From the NCBI GenBank assembly GCA_028279065.1, contig JANQSY010000022.1:1-64000 (forward strand): a stretch of DNA of 64,000 nt, read 5' to 3'. The translations under genes were made by a program, and so were the position numbers. Under the pieces are notes generated by a model. The model saw only the letters and a program-made list of their open reading frames with translations, made no database searches and was not told the origin of the DNA. Shown here piece by piece: positions 35,688-44,348 of the stretch. Source of the stretch: Cytophagales bacterium (GTDB lineage Bacteria > Bacteroidota > Bacteroidia > Cytophagales > CCMP332). How positions within the stretch are numbered: position 1 is the stretch's first letter; each line of letters opens with the position of its first letter.

Positions 35688-37625
35688 ATGAAAAAGTATT
35701 ACCTACTATTCCTTTCATCATTTTTTATAATGACTGCTTTTGGTCAAGTCAAGATCAAAAAAAACCAGCCGAAGGTTAAAGCCTACTCAATAAAGAACCC
35801 TGATCAGGAGACCTATCTTCTGGCACCTCCTACCCTGGTTACTGCAACAAAAAAAAGCTCATCGAATTCCTATGGTGAGGAGGTCGGAACCACCTATTAC
35901 GATCTCCAGACAAATGGGACAATGCCATCCAGAGTCCAAATGGCCCCAAATGGTGGCATAACAGCAATTTGGACAAAGGGCCAATCAGTGACCCCAAGCG
36001 GGGCTGCTCGAAGGATTGGTTATAATTACTACGATCCCACAACAAGCCTATGGATCGGTGAGGACACTATTGGAGGTGCTGGAATTGGAAGTGCAAGCAG
36101 AAGAGGTTGGCCGTTCTTAATGACCAATGAGGGGCCTGAAGATGTTATTGGTTCACATTCACCTAACGGAAGGCATTATCGCCCGGTAGCGGGAAGCGGA
36201 TCCTGGCAAAATGATCTTCTTTCAAATATTTCCGATTCCGTGAATTCAACCAACCCCTATCAAACCGGTTGGGGTGGTGGAGCAGCTGCCACCGGAGACA
36301 CCATTCATCACATCGCGGCCGCTTATATCTATCCAGGAGACAAGCTTCTGGCTTTCAAATACTCAAGATCCCCTGATAATACTAATACCTGGGATATTCA
36401 GGACAGGATTCTTCCAGGAATGGACTCAGTTATCTGGGGAAACACCGTTGGAAACAATGTTTATGATGCCTTTTCTATTGACGCTTACGGAAACACAGTA
36501 GCCATAGTATGCGGTGGATGGGACCAGGACATCCACTTTTGGAAATCGACTGACCGCGGTGAAACCTGGACCCATAATATCATCTTTGACTTCGATACTC
36601 TGTTCGCATTCAGGGCCACTGACGGATCTCATCAGCATTTGAACATTGACGAAGGATTGGCCCTTGCCGTAGATTATACAGGCCAGGCACACATAGCCGG
36701 TGGAATGGTTGGGGTCATTTCTCCTGCAGGACAACTTGGAGGAGGCACCACTTTCCTTCCATTCCAATCCGGAATGGTTTATTGGAATGAGAGCATGGGA
36801 TTCAACCATTATCTGGATGATACCCTGTCCAATGATCAATTCATTTTGATCGAATATGTGGATGAAAATGGTGATGGCGTAAACTCCACTCCCTTCACAT
36901 TTGACTCGGTTAGCCGCTTCTTTAACCATGGACTTCTGGCATTCCCAGCTCTCTCAATTTCCGAAAATGGTGAGGTGGTCCTTTCCTGGAGTGGAGTGAG
37001 AGAAGATACCAAACTCCTGGGGATCGGTCTTGCTCCAGGGGATGTTACTCCTGGAGTCGCTAAGATCCATCGGGATATTTATTCCTGGGCATCATGCGAT
37101 GGCGGTACCACCTGGATCGTGGATTCAATTAGGAACGTGGCCGACGATATCGCCGGTGTAGGAGGAGGAATAGGAACCCCTACCGAGGATGATGTTTTCC
37201 TTCAGGCACAGACAAGGATCGGACCTGACAAGACTGTGAGAATGCTTTTCCAAACTGATGGAAAAAGCGATCTCTCATGGGATGGGACTCCAAATGAGAA
37301 CTCTATAGTCTATTACACTTTCAATGTAAGTGAAGTAGGGTGCATTAGTGGATTGAATGATGAAATTGAAAAGATCCAATCCTGGAACGCTTTCCCCAAT
37401 CCTGCTAAGGATCAGTTGAACCTTGTCTTGGACCTTAAAGGATCAGCCAGATATGATGTTACTTTGACAAATCTCTTAGGTCAAAGGATGCTCTCCAAAT
37501 CTGTCGATCTGAACAAGGGAAACAAATTGATACGCCTGGATATTTCTCAGGTTCCAAAGGGAGTGTATCTGGTAAGTCTCAACTCACTTGAAAGTTCTAC
37601 TTCCAAAAAGATTATAATCGAATAA
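35688..37625 (+). CDS. Secreted sialidase-like-fold protein with type A T9SS sorting domain
   Basis: The ATG at 35688 gives 645 residues and a good signal peptide (MKKYYLLFLSSFFIMTAFGQ). The frame can be extended to a TTG at 35658, which would spoil it. The body contains DIHFWKSTDRGETWTHN and YSWASCDGGTTWIVDS. These are S-x-D-x-G-x-T-W Asp-box repeats, seen in beta-propeller (BNR/sialidase-like) exo-enzymes and cell-surface proteins. From about residue 564 (SWNAFPNPAKDQ) to the end is a Por secretion sorting domain. Catalytic residues of a sialidase are not evident, so the substrate is unknown. It is a third type A cargo, unrelated to the tandem pair. Confidence 0.83.
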   Translation: MKKYYLLFLSSFFIMTAFGQVKIKKNQPKVKAYSIKNPDQETYLLAPPTLVTATKKSSSNSYGEEVGTTYYDLQTNGTMPSRVQMAPNGGITAIWTKGQSVTPSGAARRIGYNYYDPTTSLWIGEDTIGGAGIGSASRRGWPFLMTNEGPEDVIGSHSPNGRHYRPVAGSGSWQNDLLSNISDSVNSTNPYQTGWGGGAAATGDTIHHIAAAYIYPGDKLLAFKYSRSPDNTNTWDIQDRILPGMDSVIWGNTVGNNVYDAFSIDAYGNTVAIVCGGWDQDIHFWKSTDRGETWTHNIIFDFDTLFAFRATDGSHQHLNIDEGLALAVDYTGQAHIAGGMVGVISPAGQLGGGTTFLPFQSGMVYWNESMGFNHYLDDTLSNDQFILIEYVDENGDGVNSTPFTFDSVSRFFNHGLLAFPALSISENGEVVLSWSGVREDTKLLGIGLAPGDVTPGVAKIHRDIYSWASCDGGTTWIVDSIRNVADDIAGVGGGIGTPTEDDVFLQAQTRIGPDKTVRMLFQTDGKSDLSWDGTPNENSIVYYTFNVSEVGCISGLNDEIEKIQSWNAFPNPAKDQLNLVLDLKGSARYDVTLTNLLGQRMLSKSVDLNKGNKLIRLDISQVPKGVYLVSLNSLESSTSKKIIIE

Positions 37626-37629
37626 CAAT

Positions 37630-37654
37630 AAAGCCGGCTAAGCCGGCTTTTTTT
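37630..37654. terminator. Terminator shared by the T9SS cargo gene and the convergent DUF4249 gene
   Basis: AGCCGGC (37632-37638), loop TAA, GCCGGCT (37642-37648), with extra A-T pairs and a T run on the plus strand. In the reverse direction the hairpin is followed by TTTATTGTT. The DUF4249 stop codon lies at its edge, so it probably serves both directions. Confidence 0.85.
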
Positions 37655-38588
37655 ATGGATTCTTTGGAGGTAGGTTATCCGGGTCTAACCATTCTGATCT
37701 CTGACTAACTGTGGCTACATTGAAAAACCCCACGACCCTATTTTCCCACTGACCCGTTGCAATCAGATTGGTAGGGAGGTTGGCCAGAGGAACAGCAAAC
37801 AACTCCCCAAACCCACCTGGTCTGTCAATCTGTTCCTGTGCCTGAAGGAAAAAGTTGAAGGCATCTTCAGAAATGGAATGGATCTCAACCCGAATTGAAT
37901 CACCTGGCAAATAGGCTGGTTTCAAGGAACCATCCTCATTTTCATCCAGAGGATTGATGGATGTCCTTATAGGCAAAATGAAATTCTGACCATCTACATT
38001 GCTCCCGGCAGAAAATGCCGCATCATAGGCAACGTTGATCTCGCCAGGCAGGTTGAGAAACGCTCCGTTTTTAAAGGTCTTTATCCAATAGGTATCTCCA
38101 ACTCCCTGTGGGTCAACGGCAAAAAATTCTGCCACGTATCCTTCAGCATTAAAAGGGGATTCCTCCTCATAGGTAAACTGAATGGTATCAATTTCGGGCA
38201 CCCTTCCCATATAAACAGTTGATGTTATTGTGGAATTACCTGTTTTTATCTCCAAGGCATACTCTCCTCCAACCCTTCCAAAAGTTGAGTCTGGATCTGC
38301 CGGGGTCCAGACATAATATCCTGCTTCGTTCTTCTCTGTGAATATATAAACCGTTCCAAGATCATCCTTGATCTCAACAGAAGCATTTCGAACCGGAGGT
38401 AAAGTTGAAGCAGTAAAATATGGAAGACTATTGGCTATTCTGATGACCTGCTCCCCCGGTTGGTCTGTAATGAAAGCATCAACAAGGATCTGTGGATCTG
38501 CGGTTTCCAAGTCAGGAGTGATCTCCTTTTCGCATGAGAAGAAGACACCTGCCAGAAGAATGAGAATGGAAAATCTTAAGCTCTTCAT
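37653..38588 (-). CDS. DUF4249 family lipoprotein, partner of the TonB receptor
   Basis: The ATG at 38588 (MKSLRFSILILLAGVFFSCEKE, 311 residues) gives a lipobox with Cys20 or so. Residues after it (DPQILVDAFITDQPGEQVIRI, then SVEIKDDLGTVYIF) are the DUF4249 beta-rich domain. The family is encoded beside CarboxypepD_reg/TonB-dependent receptors, and here the TonB receptor stops 4 bp upstream. It is likely an outer-surface lipoprotein that captures ligand for the receptor. The ligand is unknown. Confidence 0.87.
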   Translation of the reverse strand: MKSLRFSILILLAGVFFSCEKEITPDLETADPQILVDAFITDQPGEQVIRIANSLPYFTASTLPPVRNASVEIKDDLGTVYIFTEKNEAGYYVWTPADPDSTFGRVGGEYALEIKTGNSTITSTVYMGRVPEIDTIQFTYEEESPFNAEGYVAEFFAVDPQGVGDTYWIKTFKNGAFLNLPGEINVAYDAAFSAGSNVDGQNFILPIRTSINPLDENEDGSLKPAYLPGDSIRVEIHSISEDAFNFFLQAQEQIDRPGGFGELFAVPLANLPTNLIATGQWENRVVGFFNVATVSQRSEWLDPDNLPPKNP

Positions 38589-38592
38589 CTCC

Positions 38593-40980
38593 TTAGAATT
38601 TAAAATTGTATGAAAACGCTGGAACAATGGATCCAATTATGGCCACCTGAACCCCGGTACTTGGTACCGGCTGCCCCATAGCTGGTCTGCCACCCTGCTG
38701 AGTGAAATAGATCGAGAATGGATTCTCCCTTCCATAAAGATTATAAACCCCGAACACCCAGTAATCCTCGTTCTTCCTGGGTTTTCCTTTCTTTTCTTTT
38801 TTCCCCTTTAAGGTAACCGAAACATCCAATCTGTGATAGGCCGGGATCCTGAGATTGTTTCTGGAATTATTTCCATTATGTGGGATCAAATATCCTTGCA
38901 CCTCATAACGGTCCGTAGGCCACGTGGAGGGGGTTCCGGAGATGAAGGCAAAATTGGAGGAAAGTGACCAACGTTCGTTGAAATTATAGATCACGGTTAA
39001 TTTCAGGTTATGTCTTTGGTCAAACCTTGTCGGATACCAGGTGCCATTATTGATCCCTTCGGTTTTCAGTTCTGTCTTTGCCAGGGTGTATGAGGCCCAA
39101 CCTGTGAGTTTTCCCTTTTGCTTTTTGACAAGGAACTCCAGGCCATAGGCCCTGCCCTCCCCTGAAAGAAGATCGCCTTCAAGGAATTCATTTATAAGCA
39201 GATCCGCACCATCAATGTATTCAACTTGATTCTGCGTTTGCTTGTAATAACCTTCGACGGACACCTCATACTCATTATTCTTAAGGTTTCTGAAGTAACC
39301 CAGTGCTATCTGGTCCCCGATCTGCGGGTCGATATTATTGGTGGAGGGATTCCAAACATCCAGGGGAATTGAAGCGGTCCGGTTAGAGATCAGATGAATA
39401 TATTGGGCCATCCTATTGTAGCTGGCCTTGATCGAGCTGTATTCATTGATCTTATACCTGATGGCAAGCCTTGGCTCAAAATTGTTAAACGACGAAACCA
39501 CCTCCCCACTTTCCGCCTCATATGAGTTGACCACAGGCCTTCTTTTACCTGGTTCTACATCGCCATATTCATAAATGGTACCAGGGCCAACATAGCTGAA
39601 CATCGACCACCGGAGGCCATACTCAGCGCTCAATCTTGTCCCTAGAGTTTGCTTGTTTGAGACATATAGAGCTCCCTCATATGAAAATCTTTCATCCAGG
39701 CTGATATTGGTTTCTTGGTTTGAACTTACCGTGGTCGCGTCGGCTGGGTTAAAATCATATCTGATTATCTCTCCACCGAAAGAGATCTCATTTTTGGCAT
39801 TGAGATACCAGGAGAAATCAGGTTTTACGGTGATCGTCCTGATCCGGGATTTCCAATCGAACTTATCAGAAGGGGTATCACCAAACTCCAATTTATAGTC
39901 ATAATCAGCATATATAGCGCTGATATTCATGAACAGCCTGCTGCTCATCAGGTGATTCCACCTAAAGGTAAGGGTTGAATTACCCCAACTGAAACCCTGG
40001 TTAGCATCGAATTTAAAATTATCCCTTCCTGTGTATCCGGATAGATAAATTCTATCCTTATCCGAGAACTTGTAGTTTACCTTACCTGTGATATCATAAA
40101 AGTTCAAAGCCCCACCATCCGAAAGGACGTCCACAAAGGGCCTTGCAATTACATCGATATAGGATCTTCGGGCAGCAAGGATGAATGAAGATTTATCCTT
40201 TACTATTGGGGCATCCACCGCGATCCTGCTAAAAATGGTTCCCACCCCACCCTGCACACCTAATTTCTTGGTACTGCCCTCCTTCATTTGGATATCGAGG
40301 ATGGAGGAGATCCTTCCTCCATACCTTGCTGGAATCCCTCCCTTATACAGCTTGAGATCTTTTACCGCATCAGGATTAAATACTGAAAAGAACCCCAGCA
40401 TATGTGAGGAATTATATACCGGAGCTTCATCCAATAGCACAAGATTTTGGCCTACACCCCCACCCCTCACATTAAATCCAGAAGCACCTTCACCCACAGT
40501 CGATACCCCTGGAAGGGTCCTTATACTATTGATCACATCCGCCTCGCCAAGAAAAGCAGGGATCTTTTTTATGGTTCTTGCATCCAGTTTCTCCACACTC
40601 ATTCCGATCCTGGTAATATTCTCATCCAAGGCCTCAGAAGTGATAACTACCTCCTCAAGTTCCTTCCCTTCCAGCCTCATCTCAACATCAATAGACTGAT
40701 TTGAGTTAAGGGAAATTGGCATTTTTTGTGTCAGGTAACCCAAATAAGAATAAACTAGGGTGTACTCTCCTTGCGGAAGAGTAAGTGAATAAAACCCATA
40801 GGTATTTGAAATAGCACCCTGTGTAGATCCTTCTACCACCACAGTTGCCCCGATTAGTGACTCACCATCACTCGCATCCTTAAGGTACCCGGAAATTGTG
40901 AAGTTACCCTGAGCGATCCCTTGAAAAGCCACAAACAAAAAGAAAAGGGAAAGCAATCCCTTATGAGAAAAAAAACGCAT
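38593..40980 (-). CDS. TonB-dependent receptor with carboxypeptidase-regulatory-like domain
   Basis: The ATG at 40980 gives 795 residues. A signal peptide (FFLFVAFQGIAQG) is followed by a CarboxypepD_reg-like domain at residues about 28-110 (ISGYLKDASDGESLIGATVVVEGS). The plug follows (GVSTVGEGASGFNVRGGGVGQNLVLLDEAPVYNSSH), then the 22-stranded barrel ending in an aromatic C-terminus (AFSYNFKF). It imports a ligand across the outer membrane using TonB energy. The DUF4249 partner suggests one of the specialised Bacteroidota uptake pairs, not SusCD. A -7 promoter element lies at 41094. Confidence 0.92.
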   Translation of the reverse strand: MRFFSHKGLLSLFFLFVAFQGIAQGNFTISGYLKDASDGESLIGATVVVEGSTQGAISNTYGFYSLTLPQGEYTLVYSYLGYLTQKMPISLNSNQSIDVEMRLEGKELEEVVITSEALDENITRIGMSVEKLDARTIKKIPAFLGEADVINSIRTLPGVSTVGEGASGFNVRGGGVGQNLVLLDEAPVYNSSHMLGFFSVFNPDAVKDLKLYKGGIPARYGGRISSILDIQMKEGSTKKLGVQGGVGTIFSRIAVDAPIVKDKSSFILAARRSYIDVIARPFVDVLSDGGALNFYDITGKVNYKFSDKDRIYLSGYTGRDNFKFDANQGFSWGNSTLTFRWNHLMSSRLFMNISAIYADYDYKLEFGDTPSDKFDWKSRIRTITVKPDFSWYLNAKNEISFGGEIIRYDFNPADATTVSSNQETNISLDERFSYEGALYVSNKQTLGTRLSAEYGLRWSMFSYVGPGTIYEYGDVEPGKRRPVVNSYEAESGEVVSSFNNFEPRLAIRYKINEYSSIKASYNRMAQYIHLISNRTASIPLDVWNPSTNNIDPQIGDQIALGYFRNLKNNEYEVSVEGYYKQTQNQVEYIDGADLLINEFLEGDLLSGEGRAYGLEFLVKKQKGKLTGWASYTLAKTELKTEGINNGTWYPTRFDQRHNLKLTVIYNFNERWSLSSNFAFISGTPSTWPTDRYEVQGYLIPHNGNNSRNNLRIPAYHRLDVSVTLKGKKEKKGKPRKNEDYWVFGVYNLYGRENPFSIYFTQQGGRPAMGQPVPSTGVQVAIIGSIVPAFSYNFKF

Positions 40981-41093
40981 CAACGCTTGGAAGTGGGTTA
41001 AATGTTCTTGTAAATCAAACCAGAATTAGAAACAGATATTGTCTTGATTTGTTTAATGGGATAAAAAAATGGTTAAGCGATGTAAGGAATCAA

Positions 41094-41101
41094 CAAATTT
41101 A
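41094..41101 (-). promoter_or_regulatory. -7 promoter element for the TonB receptor/DUF4249 operon
   Basis: The reverse strand reads TAAATTTG, a TAnnTTTG match. Transcription would begin near 41087, leaving a leader of about 105 nt. It is adjacent to the stop of the upstream bestrophin-like gene. Confidence 0.35.
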
Positions 41102-41104
41102 GGA

Positions 41105-41875
41105 TCAGCTCAGCATTTTTGAGAAGTCCTCCACATCAAATTTAATATCATCTTCACCAACTTGATCAAACGGATTTTCAAGATGGTCCTGGATATTATC
41201 AAGACTGACCAAAATAAAGCTGAACATAATAGGCATCATGTACTTCAGATTATAGCTGTATTGCTCAGCCATATGTTCAAATGTTGGCCCGTACAGGATG
41301 GGAAAAGAATAAATAAATACCTTGCTATAAGCTCTAAGTGTGATCGGAGTTCGATAATGAAGGATTACCTTCATCTGCTCGAGTGAAACGGCAAGTTTAC
41401 TCAAGTACTGACTCACCCTGGAAACCTCACCCGAGGGCAATCCCATATCCCTGAATTTCAGAATGATATTTGAAAGCTCAGACAGATCTAGAAAAAGCTG
41501 CTTCTCAAATCTCTCTATATCCTCTTTTGGAGCAATAAACAGCGCCCTTAGGGTTCCATAAGTTTCAATGATCTTGTTTTTCATCTCCTCTGAAAAACCA
41601 TTCCTGTCCGGATCTACCCAATCCCTGGAAGCGAAATACAATGCTAAAAGGTGGGCTTTAAAATCCCCGAGATATTGAAGAGCCCGTTCCCTCCTTTTGT
41701 AAGCGCTACCAATGGAGAATACGACAGGAAATACAATGGCAATACCAATTAGAGTAAGAGGAAAATTCGCAACTATTCCAAACTTTCCACAGATCCAAGC
41801 GGAGCCCACGGCAACTAACATTACCACGAAGGTCTTGTAGTTGATGATTAGAAATAAGCTCTTAAGCACTCTCAT
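41105..41875 (-). CDS. Bestrophin-like anion channel family protein
   Basis: The 256-residue membrane protein has hydrophobic helices near residues 8-30 and 38-58 and two more around 205-240. The segment FILVSLDNIQDHLENPFDQVGEDDI corresponds to the acidic, conserved region at the end of the bestrophin membrane core. RDWVDPDRNGF may be the counterpart of the conserved central segment. Bacterial bestrophins are pentameric channels; selectivity differs between members. Similarity is moderate, so a more distant relative is possible. Confidence 0.65.
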   Translation of the reverse strand: MRVLKSLFLIINYKTFVVMLVAVGSAWICGKFGIVANFPLTLIGIAIVFPVVFSIGSAYKRRERALQYLGDFKAHLLALYFASRDWVDPDRNGFSEEMKNKIIETYGTLRALFIAPKEDIERFEKQLFLDLSELSNIILKFRDMGLPSGEVSRVSQYLSKLAVSLEQMKVILHYRTPITLRAYSKVFIYSFPILYGPTFEHMAEQYSYNLKYMMPIMFSFILVSLDNIQDHLENPFDQVGEDDIKFDVEDFSKMLS

Positions 41876-41949
41876 AATAGGGGGTTTGAAATTATAAAAA
41901 AGGAATCAATGGAGATAGGATCTTGTAGCTAGATTTTCCTCAAGCCTTC

Positions 41950-41968
41950 TATATTTGATGATCAAATA
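41950..41968 (+). promoter_or_regulatory. Symporter promoter (-7 element) overlapped by a 17-bp palindrome
   Basis: TATATTTG (41950-41957) matches TAnnTTTG and predicts a start about 12 nt before the ATG at 41976. Overlapping it is TATTTGAT-G-ATCAAATA (41952-41968), a perfect palindrome with eight-base arms. A repressor bound there would block the promoter. Confidence 0.5.
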
Positions 41969-41975
41969 ATAAAAA

Positions 41976-43292
41976 ATGTCAAACAACAGGGAGCATTTCA
42001 ATACCCAAATAGGATTCATCCTCGCCTGTGTAGGATCCGCAGTTGGCCTTGGAAATCTATGGCTGTTTCCCTGGCGACTCGGCCAATATGGAGGTGCTGC
42101 ATTCCTTATCCCTTACTTGCTTTTCGTGTACCTGATCGGTGTGACAGGTCTTATGGGTGAATATGGCCTAGGCAGAATGACGGGTAAAGGGCCCATGGGA
42201 GCATATGATCATGTCTTAAGGAAAAGAGGGTTTCTCTTTGGAAGGACCATGGGAACATATCCTGTGATCATCACATTCCTGATCACCATCTTCTATTCTG
42301 TGGTTACAGCCTGGGTAGTGAGATATGTTTGGGAGGCAATTTTTCCCAGCTTCCTCGACAAGCCAGATTTTGGAGCCCACTTCAACGAGCTGTTTGAAAC
42401 GAGCCCGGCTATTATTTGGCTTGGGGTCTGCCTTCTGATTATCGGATTGATCCTTGGAAGGGGGGTAACCAAAGGCATTGAAGGTATAAACAGGATAATC
42501 ATGCCAGCGCTGTTTCTTGTGTTGTTGATCATGATAGTCCGGTCTGCGACTCTCCCCGGTGCCGGCAAAGGATTTGAATACCTATTAAGCCCTGATTGGT
42601 CACAGCTGACCAAACCCATTACCTGGGCTATGGCATTGGGACAGGCCTTTTTCTCTGTTAGCCTTATGGGAGCAGCGATGGTGGTGTATGGCAGTTATCT
42701 AAGCCGTGACACTGATGTTCCCTATTCCTCTTTTCTTACAGCCTCCTTTGACACTGTAGCAGCTTTAGCAGCTGCACTGGTGATCATTCCTGCGGTCTTT
42801 GCTTTTGGAATCGATCCTGCAGCCGGTCCGCCACTGGTGTTCGTGACCATGCCTGAGGTATTCAAGAATATGCCTGGGGGCTATATTTTCAGCATGATGT
42901 TCTTTGTGGGGGTCCTCTTCGCGGCTATTTCCTCCCTGATGAGCATAATGGAAGTAGTGGTGGATGGTTTCATGGATCAGTTCAACACAAGCAGAAAATT
43001 CAGTGTTGCAATCGTAGCGACACTGGCCTTTATTCTTGGAATTCCCCTGGCAGTGGATCTTGACAACCTGAGTTTGATCGTCGATTTTGTCTCCATCTAT
43101 CTGATGCCCATTGGAGCCGTGCTTGCTGGCGTGGTCTTTTTTGCTATCAATCCCATTTCCGAAACACGAAATGAAATCAATGTTGGATCAAAATACCCCG
43201 TAGGCAAATGGTGGGAACCAATTGCCCGCTACATCTTTATCGGGGTATCGCTTCTTGTGGTGATCCTTCAAATGCTTTACCAGGTAGGTTAA
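41976..43292 (+). CDS. Sodium-dependent transporter of the NSS (SNF) family
   Basis: At 438 residues it has the size of bacterial NSS members with eleven helices. The first helix reads FILACVGSAVGLGNLWLFPW, the sodium and substrate-binding GSAVGLGNxWxFP signature, and is followed by NPSF-equivalent and FFSVSLMGAAMVVYGSY regions. NSS proteins import amino acids or related compounds with sodium. The substrate cannot be told from sequence. The TAA stop overlaps the convergent gene's stop in a TTAA. Confidence 0.93.
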   Translation: MSNNREHFNTQIGFILACVGSAVGLGNLWLFPWRLGQYGGAAFLIPYLLFVYLIGVTGLMGEYGLGRMTGKGPMGAYDHVLRKRGFLFGRTMGTYPVIITFLITIFYSVVTAWVVRYVWEAIFPSFLDKPDFGAHFNELFETSPAIIWLGVCLLIIGLILGRGVTKGIEGINRIIMPALFLVLLIMIVRSATLPGAGKGFEYLLSPDWSQLTKPITWAMALGQAFFSVSLMGAAMVVYGSYLSRDTDVPYSSFLTASFDTVAALAAALVIIPAVFAFGIDPAAGPPLVFVTMPEVFKNMPGGYIFSMMFFVGVLFAAISSLMSIMEVVVDGFMDQFNTSRKFSVAIVATLAFILGIPLAVDLDNLSLIVDFVSIYLMPIGAVLAGVVFFAINPISETRNEINVGSKYPVGKWWEPIARYIFIGVSLLVVILQMLYQVG

Positions 43293-43657
43293 GCGGGATC
43301 TATCTTTGTATCCGTTGAAACCGATCCCTCCTCAGGAGGATACCATCCACATCTGTGCGCAAACCTGGACCTGAATTTCTCCTGTTGCTCAGGGGTCATT
43401 TTTTCCCATTTCTGCATCATCTTAGCCTTCCAATAGCCATGTTTCCTATGTCTCCATCCCCCTCTGAAAAACCCACCAAAAAGGATCTTGCTCAACACAA
43501 GTATTCCAAGGGCCTGGACCCAGCTGATGGGTGAAACCCCAAACAGGTCCGGAATCAACCAGTTCCAAAGACTCATTACCAAGTAGGAAAACAGAAATAC
43601 AGCTAAGGAAACAAAGACCAAAAATTTCAAACCTCTTAATAACCAAAACCTTTTCAT
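43289..43657 (-). CDS. Small membrane protein downstream of an ECF sigma factor
   Basis: The 122-residue protein has two hydrophobic helices (LKFLVFVSLAVFLFSYLVMSL and WVQALGILVLSKILFGGFF). A basic, aromatic segment (RGGWRHRKHGYWKAKMMQKWEKMTPEQQEKFR) and an acidic C-terminus follow. I do not recognise a named family beyond its appearance beside ECF sigma genes. It starts 11 bp after the sigma gene stop. By position it could be a membrane-bound regulator (anti-sigma-like) or an effector, but no anti-sigma zinc motif is visible. Confidence 0.7.
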   Translation of the reverse strand: MKRFWLLRGLKFLVFVSLAVFLFSYLVMSLWNWLIPDLFGVSPISWVQALGILVLSKILFGGFFRGGWRHRKHGYWKAKMMQKWEKMTPEQQEKFRSRFAHRCGWYPPEEGSVSTDTKIDPA

Positions 43658-43668
43658 ATCAATTCTAT

Positions 43669-44217
43669 TTATTCAAATAATTCATCGTAAACATCTCTTA
43701 ATCTCTCTCTCAAATGGAGAACCGCGTATCGCTTTCTGGAAAGAAGGGTGTTAAGAGGCACTCCTGTTTCCTCTGAGATCTGCTTGAAACCCTTGCCCTC
43801 AAATTCATGAGCCTCGAAAACGCTCCGTTGTTCCTCAGGTAGTTCCTCCAAAGCATCCTCAAGGGCATCAAGGGTCATTTCCCTGAATAGTTCTGAGTCC
43901 GGATCATTTTCATCTACAAGAAGATCAGTGATAAAGAATTGTTCCTCCTCGTCACCCCCAAAATTCAATTTGCTTTGGGGAATGGCCTTCTTTTTCCTGA
44001 ACCAATCATTTACCTTGTTTCTTGCAACTGCAAACAACCAGGCTCCCACCCTTTCAATAGGCACCATTAACCTATAGGCCTCTACCAATTGATGAAATAC
44101 ATCCTGAAGAATATCCTCTGACAGATCATCATCCCCTACCTTCCCCTTTATGAAATTCCTCAGTCTTGATCTTTCATTATCAAAAATTCTGGATATCTCT
44201 TTATCCTGTTCAGCCAT
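43669..44217 (-). CDS. ECF-type RNA polymerase sigma factor
   Basis: The sigma-70 region 2 spans FDNERSRLRNFIKGKVGDDD, EDILQDVF and GAWLFAVARNKVNDWFRKKK. Region 4 runs from LEELPEEQRSVFEAHEFEGKGFKQISEETGVPLNTLLSRKRYAVLHLRE. I use the ATG at 44217 (182 residues). ATG 44247 and a TTG at 44271 are in frame, so the start is uncertain. It is an alternative sigma factor for a regulon that cannot be named. The 44218-44348 region upstream has no TAnnTTTG. Confidence 0.88.
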   Translation of the reverse strand: MAEQDKEISRIFDNERSRLRNFIKGKVGDDDLSEDILQDVFHQLVEAYRLMVPIERVGAWLFAVARNKVNDWFRKKKAIPQSKLNFGGDEEEQFFITDLLVDENDPDSELFREMTLDALEDALEELPEEQRSVFEAHEFEGKGFKQISEETGVPLNTLLSRKRYAVLHLRERLRDVYDELFE

Positions 44218-44348
44218 TCCGGTCTTTATGGAAACTATTCCTTCCATTGAAGGTACAGTCGATCCAGTCAAGAAAATATTTTAAAGAAAATTCTAAAGCT
44301 TGGCTAATACTCAAAAATGGAGCCACACGGACCACTTAGGCCTATTTG

